From assembly GCF_000611645.1 (NCBI RefSeq), contig NW_014012039.1:1-13014 (forward strand): 13,014 bases of DNA, written 5' to 3'. The translations under genes and the position numbers were made by a program. Below the pieces are notes generated by a model. It was not told the DNA's origin. It was given only the letters and a program-made list of their open reading frames with translations, and did not search any database. Shown one piece after another: positions 8,271 through 13,014 of this stretch (positions are counted from its first letter, which is position 1; the number at the start of each line of letters is the position of its first letter). This stretch comes from Monoraphidium neglectum (Eukaryota > Chlorophyta > Chlorophyceae > Sphaeropleales > Selenastraceae).

Positions 8271-11200
8271 ACACACCTACACTCACCATTCTCCCGCCAC
8301 AATCCCCACGCTCCCGCTGCCCAGGTCTGGCTACACCTCCATAGGCAAGCGCCGCTACGTCTTCCACTGGAATACCCGCAAGTTCCCAGACCCAGGGGGC
8401 CTCGCAGCCAGGGCGGCCGCGGCGGGGCTGCGGCTGGTGGCCAACGTGAAGCCCTGCCTGCTGGACGACCACCCGCTGTTTGATGAGGTGCAAAGGGGGT
8501 GTGGCTGTATGGTTGCCGGCCAGCTGAGCGAGGTTTGGGAGAAATGGCGTTGTGAAGGAAACAGAAGAACAGCAGCCAAGAAAACCAGCTCAGCCGTCAT
8601 GCAGATATCAGGCCAGCATTGCAAGATTGGCCACATTGCAAGATGTGGCCCAACTCGAATGCGACCAACCCCATGCACGCTTCGGCTGACCGCACGCACC
8701 GCCAGGCCGCCGCCACGGGCGCTCTGCTGCTGGACGGCTCCAGCGGCGCCCCCAGCATGGCGCCGTTTTGGGACGGCGACGGCGCCCACGTCGACTTCAC
8801 GGCTGCGGCGGGCGTGGCGTGGTGGCAGGCGGGGCTGCGCAAGGCGCTGTTCTCAAACGCTATTGCCGGCGTCTGGAACGAGTGCGTGGCTGGAAGATCT
8901 TAAGGGTTTTTCCCGTATGACACGCACAACAAAAAAAGTGCACGTCAATCCTCTAAAGTGCATGCTGCTCAGAGAGGGTGGTACCAGCTCGGAGATTTTA
9001 CAAGCCTACTCAGAAAATTTGAACCCGTCCCCGAAGCGTTTTGTGCCAACCAGCGTGACCGCCATGTGCGTGCCTCCCCTCCCCCTTCAACCGCGCACCC
9101 CACAGCAACAACGAGTACGAGCTGTGGGACGAAGGCGCCGCCTGCGCCTGCACCAGCGGCGGCGAGGACGGCGGCCATGGGCCCCTGCGGCTTCCGCTGG
9201 TGCGGCCGCTGCAGGCCCTGCTGATGGCGCGCGCGTCGCACGAGGCGCAGGTGCGTCGCCGGGTTTCGCCCCAAGATCTCCAGCATCTCTTCCGGGCATC
9301 GCCATCCTTGTTTCCCACCAGCACCACTACACCCAGTTCTACCCGCCTTGGCTGTCAGGCCGCGCACTGTGCCCCCAGCCATGCACGACGTGCACGCGTT
9401 GCGCAATACGGCCAGTCCTGCCCGAGAAGCCTCCGGCTGGCACCCCTCTGCGCTCCCTCGCTCGCATCATCAGCGCAGTTCCTCTCTTCTGCCGCCCGCC
9501 TTTTTGCACCTGATGCGCACCGCACCAATCCCCCCAGGCCGCGGCCGCGCCGGAGGAGCGCCCCTACACCATCACCCGCGCCGGCTGCCCGGGCGTCCAG
9601 CGGTACGCGCAGACCTGGAGCGGCGACAACACCACCTCCTGGGGCCACCTGCGGTACAATCTGCGCACAGGGCTGCAGATGGGGCTGTCGGGGATCGCCA
9701 ACATCGGCCACGACGTCGGTGGGTCAAGGGTCTCCTGATTGGCTGCGCGACGGGGCGTGTTGGATTGGTTTCCTGCTGGTTTCTTGCACTTGGGCCGCTC
9801 TTGTCCTGTCGTCTGAAAGTTCCTTGGACATTTGAGCAGAATCAGTGATGAGGTGTGTGCTCGACGGCATCAATTTCATCACCCTAGCACATGGTTGCCC
9901 CATGTCCCACTGCCACATCAGCATGCATCACGCCCAACCTTAATCACGGTTCTGTACCCAACCCGCAGGCGGCTTTGCGGGCCCGCCACCGAGCGGCGAG
10001 CTGCTGCTGCGGTGGCTCCAGGCAGGATGCCTCCACCCCCGCTTTGTCACCAACAGCTGGAAGGCCTGCGGTGCGGTGGTGCCGCCGGGTGTCATCAATC
10101 AGGCCGGGTGGACGTTTGAGTCAAACGCCGCTCAGCACCATCGCAGCTGCCGAAGGCAGCGCACGCTCCCAAGGCAGCGCGTGCTCTCATGCGGCAGCCG
10201 ATCCTGGTCCGTGCGGCGCTCTTCAGCCCAAGCAGTTTCACGCTTTGACAGCTCTCACACCCGCACACCGTCCGGTCCCACACACCCAGGCACCGTGACA
10301 TCACCCTGGATGTACCAGGAATTCACACCCGCCGCCCGATGGGCGGTACGGCTGCGGTACCGGCTGATGCCCTACCTTTACTCATGCTACGTGACGTCAG
10401 CGCTGACGGGGGCGCCCGTCGTGCGCCCCCTATTCTTCAACTTCCCCGAGGATCTGGCCTGCTACGACGATCTGGCAGCCGACCAGTTTATGGTGGGGCC
10501 GGCGCTCATGGCGGCGCCGGTGGTTCAGGAGGGCGCCAGGGAGGTGCAGGTGGGTGTTTGCTTTGCCTGCCAAAGTGATCAAGCCGAACCATTCTCGTGA
10601 GGCAGATTTGAGGCTTGTTCTTGGGTGTGCTCATTTGGTGGACCTGCACTATAGCTTCCAGTTGGCCACAACGCAAGTCTATGTTGCATCCCCCTGGTTG
10701 CCCGCATCCCTACCCCTTTCGCAATGGATGCCATATGCAATGGCGCCAAAACCCATTGTATGACAGAGAGGGGCAAATCACGACTTGTCGCCGCTGACGT
10801 CACGATTCTGTTCACATGCCCCGCCAGGTGTACCTGCCAAAGGGCCCCCCTGGGTGGTACGACTTTTACAGCGAGCAGTACCATGAGGCTGGGGCCACCA
10901 TCACGGCCGCGGCGCCCCTGGATCGCATTCCCCTGTTTTTGCCGGCGGGTGAGGGGCTGCAGCGCCTGCTCTGGTCCCTTGAACCTGCATCCTGCAGAGG
11001 GGTGCCAGCATCCTGACTTTCAAGTCCATCCTTCTTGCTCGATCTTTGGGTTTTGGCGATGGCTGATGTGGATCCATAGCGCTTTGCGTGGTGATGCGTT
11101 CCTACGCCTTTGTTGACTCGGTGGACATTGCTGGCGGACGGCAGCGGTTCGTGAGCCCCATCCCTCCAGCACCTCATCATCATCACACCCTCCTGCCTGG

Positions 11201-11826
11201 ATCCATCGGCCTCCTCGACCCGCCCAGGCGCCGTCCTGCCAATGACGTCAGATGCCCGGTGTTACTCACGCCTCCACGACGAGCCGTCGCGCTGCCTGCG
11301 CGTCTTCCCGCCGCGCCCAGCCGTGACGGACGCCGCGGCGCCGTCTGACAGCAGCATCGGGGGTGGCGACGGCGGTCCAAGGGAGGGGCCGCCAGGGACG
11401 GCGGGCTTCACGATGTTTGAAGACGACGGGTTGTCACCAGCGCCCCATGCCGCGCTTGCAGCCGCACGCCGCGCGGCCGTCTCAGCGGCCGCTGCCGACG
11501 GCGGCTACTGGATGGGGCCGCCGCAGCTTGCCGAGCTGGTGCTGCCGGGCGGCGCCGCGCTGCGGTTTGACCTGACGGCTGCGCCGGGGGAGGTGGGGGT
11601 GACGGTGGCGGTTGCGGGCGGTTACAAACTGCCGTACGACGTCATGACCATCGCCCTGCCCGCGGCGGACGGGCGGCGGCTGGTCCTTGAGGCGGTGCGG
11701 GTGGACGGCGGCAGCGGTGGAGAAGACGAGGGCAACGCAGCGGGGACGGCGGGCAGTGCCAGCCGGCTGCAGGTGCCACGGCTGGAAGCTGGGTCGTTTG
11801 AGATGCACGATGTGATTTGGCCGTGA
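5419..11826 (+). CDS. Glycoside hydrolase family 31 alpha-glucosidase-type enzyme, 15 exons, 985 residues
   Basis: Exons: 5419-5700, 5869-6310, 6508-6629, 6898-7011, 7219-7304, 7551-7601, 7858-7971, 8325-8487, 8706-8881, 9106-9250, 9538-9718, 9969-10070, 10290-10549, 10828-10948, 11228-11826 (TGA). They sum to 986 codons and all phases agree. An N-terminal beta domain (to about residue 340, DAPLAGRPRL, YYGLGDKTG at 245-253) leads into the TIM barrel (SGYTSIGKRRYVFHWN from 405, FWDGDGAHVDFT at 479-490). Asp517 in GVWNDNNEYELWDE is the GH31 nucleophile. Asp595 in TWSGDN fits the acid/base, and GHDVGGF (622-628) and the PWMYQEF, LRYRLMPYLYS block follow. C-terminal beta domains end in MHDVIWP. 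The family cleaves terminal alpha-linked glucose or xylose; the exact substrate is not readable. There is no signal peptide, so it is probably cytosolic. Met5 (5431) has a better start context than Met1. Ala/Gly insertions occur near residues 54-75 and 125-205. Confidence 0.93.
6311..6507 (+). other. GC-AG intron (intron 2 of the GH31 gene)
   Basis: The exon ends CATGCAG and the intron begins GCGAGT, matching the known GC-AG donor pattern. The acceptor is CCCCCAG at 6501-6507. The splice is phase 1 and gives RHAG-DRYYGLGDKTG, the expected GH31 order. Nearby GT donors (GTCGGT, GTCGGG) give phase 2 or 0 and would break the frame. Confidence 0.8.
6630..6725 (+). repeat. T/G-rich stretch with repeated GGTTGG-like units in intron 3 of the GH31 gene
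   Basis: The first part of intron 3 (6630-6897) is strongly T/G-biased. Many TTGG units (GGTTGGTTGG, GGGTTGGATTATTGGTTGG, TTGTTGGTTGGGGG) lie in the transcribed strand's RNA sense. GG doublets at this spacing could form weak two-tier G-quadruplexes. Confidence 0.5.
8203..8276 (+). repeat. CA microsatellite, 74-bp strictly alternating purine-pyrimidine tract, in intron 7 of the GH31 gene
   Basis: Bases 8222-8266 are an uninterrupted CA repeat of about 22 units. With the flanking ACGCACATGCGC and GTGCACAC the whole tract alternates purine and pyrimidine without a break. It lies in the longest intron of the gene (7972-8324) and ends 48 bp before the acceptor-exon junction. Such tracts are known Z-DNA formers and are length-variable. 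Confidence 0.95.
8629..8650 (+). repeat. Perfect 8-bp inverted repeat in intron 8 of the GH31 gene
   Basis: GGCCACAT, six bases, then ATGTGGCC form a perfect hairpin stem. The loop region shares CATTGCAAGAT with a second copy 18 bp upstream. The structure is about 55 bp before the acceptor of exon 9. No function is known. Confidence 0.6.
10071..10289 (+). other. Stop-free intron of 219 bp (intron 12 of the GH31 gene)
   Basis: The intron is GTGCGG...CCCAG and exactly 73 codons long. Read in the frame of exon 12 it has no stop codon and rejoins exon 13 in frame. Splicing gives SWKACG-TVTSPWMYQEF, which fits the GH31 family well, so it is called an intron. Retention would insert 73 residues without a frameshift. 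Confidence 0.8.
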
Positions 11827-12828
11827 TGGCAAGCGCTCCCGAGATCCCGGTTGCCAAGCCCTTGCGGGCCGTCTGCAGTCGCGGTGTCAGCGCTTGCATG
11901 GCTCTGGGTGGTGGCCCCTCGTGTTCTTAAGGTTGAGGCCCTGCGCTTTACATGGTGCGCACCAACCAATGATATGCAGAGTTTCAAATGCGGCATGCCC
12001 ATAATACCTGGAGTCTTGACGACTCTTGCTCTTCCATGTGTCATGCTGTACTGCGCTGCTGGGGCTTTGTGCAGGAGACAGATACAGTCGACAATTGCTT
12101 ACATTTCAAGGGTTAATTGACTACTGCGCAAGCACTGTTTGTGGGGTAAACATTGGATGCGCATGGCACAAGCAATGAGGAATCAACCCGATGAATCGGA
12201 GGGAGGCCGTGTCGTATGAGAGGCGGGGAGATGCTTGGAGGGAGCTGTGGGGTGGGGTGGATTAGGGTGCAGGGGATGTATCACCTACACGTGCATATGA
12301 AACAGACAAGTCCTGACCTGTGGTGCAACAAACTGTGCAAAAGGACGATGGGGGCATCAAACGCCTGTGCTAAGGTGTGCCTGAGCTAGCTAATGAGTCC
12401 CATAGAAACTGGTCAAGCGCCGTGCCGCCATTTTCAGGCGCTGGCTGCTTCGTTTGTGTGTGTGAAGTGTGGCGCGGTCAACCGCACTCCCACAGAGGGT
12501 GGGGTGCAGGACACAGCGCGGGCCTTCTTTGAGCAGGCCGCTTTCCTGGGAAGCAGGAGCAGTCTGGCGTTGTTGGTTGCATATCAGATGGTGTGCCGCG
12601 CCGCAAACCCCTAAAAGGTAGGCCTCAAGGGCGGTTGCGCTTCGATATCAAAGAAAGGAGCGTGGGGGTGAGGAGGGTCCCTCCCCTCGAGTCAAAACTG
12701 CACATTTGCATTCCATTGCCTCACCTGCCCCGCGCGCTGCTCGACAAGCGCGCGCAGGGCAGAGGGCGCGCGACACCCGCGCGGCCCAGGGGGGGCCGCT
12801 GCGCCTTGGCTGCGGCAAACTAGGGGTT
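11827..12828. other. Convergent intergenic region after the GH31 gene
   Basis: About 1 kb lies between the GH31 stop codon and the stop codon of the minus-strand gene at the right edge, so it should hold both 3' UTRs. I saw no AATAAA or TGTAA on the plus strand. A minus-strand TGTAA lies at 12103-12099, over 700 bases from the minus-strand stop. The region is less GC-rich than the coding DNA. A 73-codon frame at 12393-12614 lacks convincing features. Confidence 0.65.
12725..12762. repeat. GC-rich hairpin in the presumed 3' UTR of the right-edge gene
   Basis: An 8-bp perfect stem (CGCGCGCT at 12731-12738 with AGCGCGCG at 12747-12754) closes an 8-base loop. Six further pairs (CTGCCC with GGGCAG) extend it past a two-base CA bulge. 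It lies about 67-104 bases downstream of the minus-strand stop codon. Confidence 0.65.
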
Positions 12829-13014
12829 CTAGAGGCCGGTCGCGCCGTAGTGGGCGGGCGAGCCGAAGCAGCAGCCGCCGCCGAGCTTGGTCTCTGGGTC
12901 GACCACCAGGTTGCAGGGGTAGGTGGTTGTGGAGGTGAAGGAGCGGCCGGCGGTGGTGACGGCGATCTTGCACTCCTGGGGGGCGGTGGAGAGGGCGTCC
13001 TGGCCGCCCTGGGC
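12829..13014 (-). CDS. C-terminal exon of an unrecognised cysteine-containing protein (5' part beyond right edge)
   Basis: Reading the minus strand from the right edge in phase 0 gives 61 residues ending in TAG at 12831-12829. The segment (APQECKIAVTTAGRSFTST, then YPCNLVVDPETKLGGGCC and AHYGATGL) has four Cys, many Thr and Gly, and almost no low-complexity sequence. Codons are strongly C/G-ending, which marks it as real coding sequence. Thr-rich, Cys-bearing, beta-like sequence would suit a secreted or wall protein, but I do not recognise the family. The start, any signal peptide and other exons lie outside the window. It is convergent with the GH31 gene. Confidence 0.72.
   Translation of the reverse strand, partial: AQGGQDALSTAPQECKIAVTTAGRSFTSTTTYPCNLVVDPETKLGGGCCFGSPAHYGATGL

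Noticed and set aside
8203..8276. CA tract considered as a CRISPR-like or tandem array
   Set aside because: It is a simple dinucleotide microsatellite without spacers, in an intron of a eukaryotic gene.
8209..9513. 434-codon open frame on the plus strand
   Set aside because: It starts in the CA repeat, reads exon 8 of the GH31 gene correctly, then runs through intron 8 and reads exons 9 and 10 in wrong frames. It is a by-product of stop-poor introns.
10994..11030. Possible GH31 exon reading GASIL just after exon 14
   Set aside because: It resembles the family's AGAILP motif, but no acceptor gives the required phase. Exon 15 at 11228 supplies GAVLPM in phase instead.
12393..12614. 73-codon frame with a CVKC motif on the plus strand
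   Set aside because: It has one CXXC only, no partner motif, no promoter-like sequence and a position between two convergent genes, so a chance frame is the better explanation.

Overview
The window looks like nuclear DNA of a green alga, probably a chlorophyte of the Chlorella/Coccomyxa/Chlamydomonas kind. It is GC-rich and intron-dense. Exons are short and joined by spliceosomal GT-AG introns (one GC-AG) of about 170-480 bp. Proteins carry Ala/Gly/Gln low-complexity stretches, several introns hold CA microsatellites, and one gene encodes a plastid-type DnaJ zinc-finger protein. Nothing bacterial, viral or mobile was seen, and I cannot name the species. All gene models below were built by hand from reading frame, splice sites, phase and family motifs.

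Layout, left to right. (1) 1-2958, plus strand: the 3' part of an unrecognised gene with a poly-Gln tract, six exons in view, running in from beyond the left edge. (2) 2959-4210: a gap between two convergent genes, holding their 3' UTRs. (3) 4211-5205, minus strand: a complete two-exon gene for a 172-residue, probably chloroplast, membrane-anchored protein with four CXXCXGXG motifs. (4) 5206-5418: a compact head-to-head promoter region. (5) 5419-11826, plus strand: a complete 15-exon gene for a 985-residue glycoside hydrolase family 31 (GH31) alpha-glucosidase-type enzyme, with nucleophile and acid/base motifs intact. Every exon joins in phase and the total coding length is a multiple of three. 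(6) 11827-12828: a second convergent gap, with a GC-rich hairpin near its right end. (7) 12829-13014, minus strand: the last exon of an unrecognised cysteine-containing protein that runs off the right edge.

The neighbours do not form a visible pathway. The only physical link that suggests shared control is the 213-bp divergent promoter between the zinc-finger gene and the GH31 gene. The GH31 enzyme would release glucose from alpha-glucosides (starch- or maltose-derived, or others). It has no obvious signal peptide, so a cytosolic site is the simplest reading.

I found no new multi-gene system. The points most worth checking are all in or beside the GH31 gene: a bacterial-style WNDNNEYE catalytic motif in an intron-rich algal gene, a catalytic Asp codon split by an intron, a GC-AG intron, and a stop-free intron of 219 bp (a multiple of three) beside the active-site loops. 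A recurrent placement of CA/CG tracts shortly before splice acceptors is also notable.
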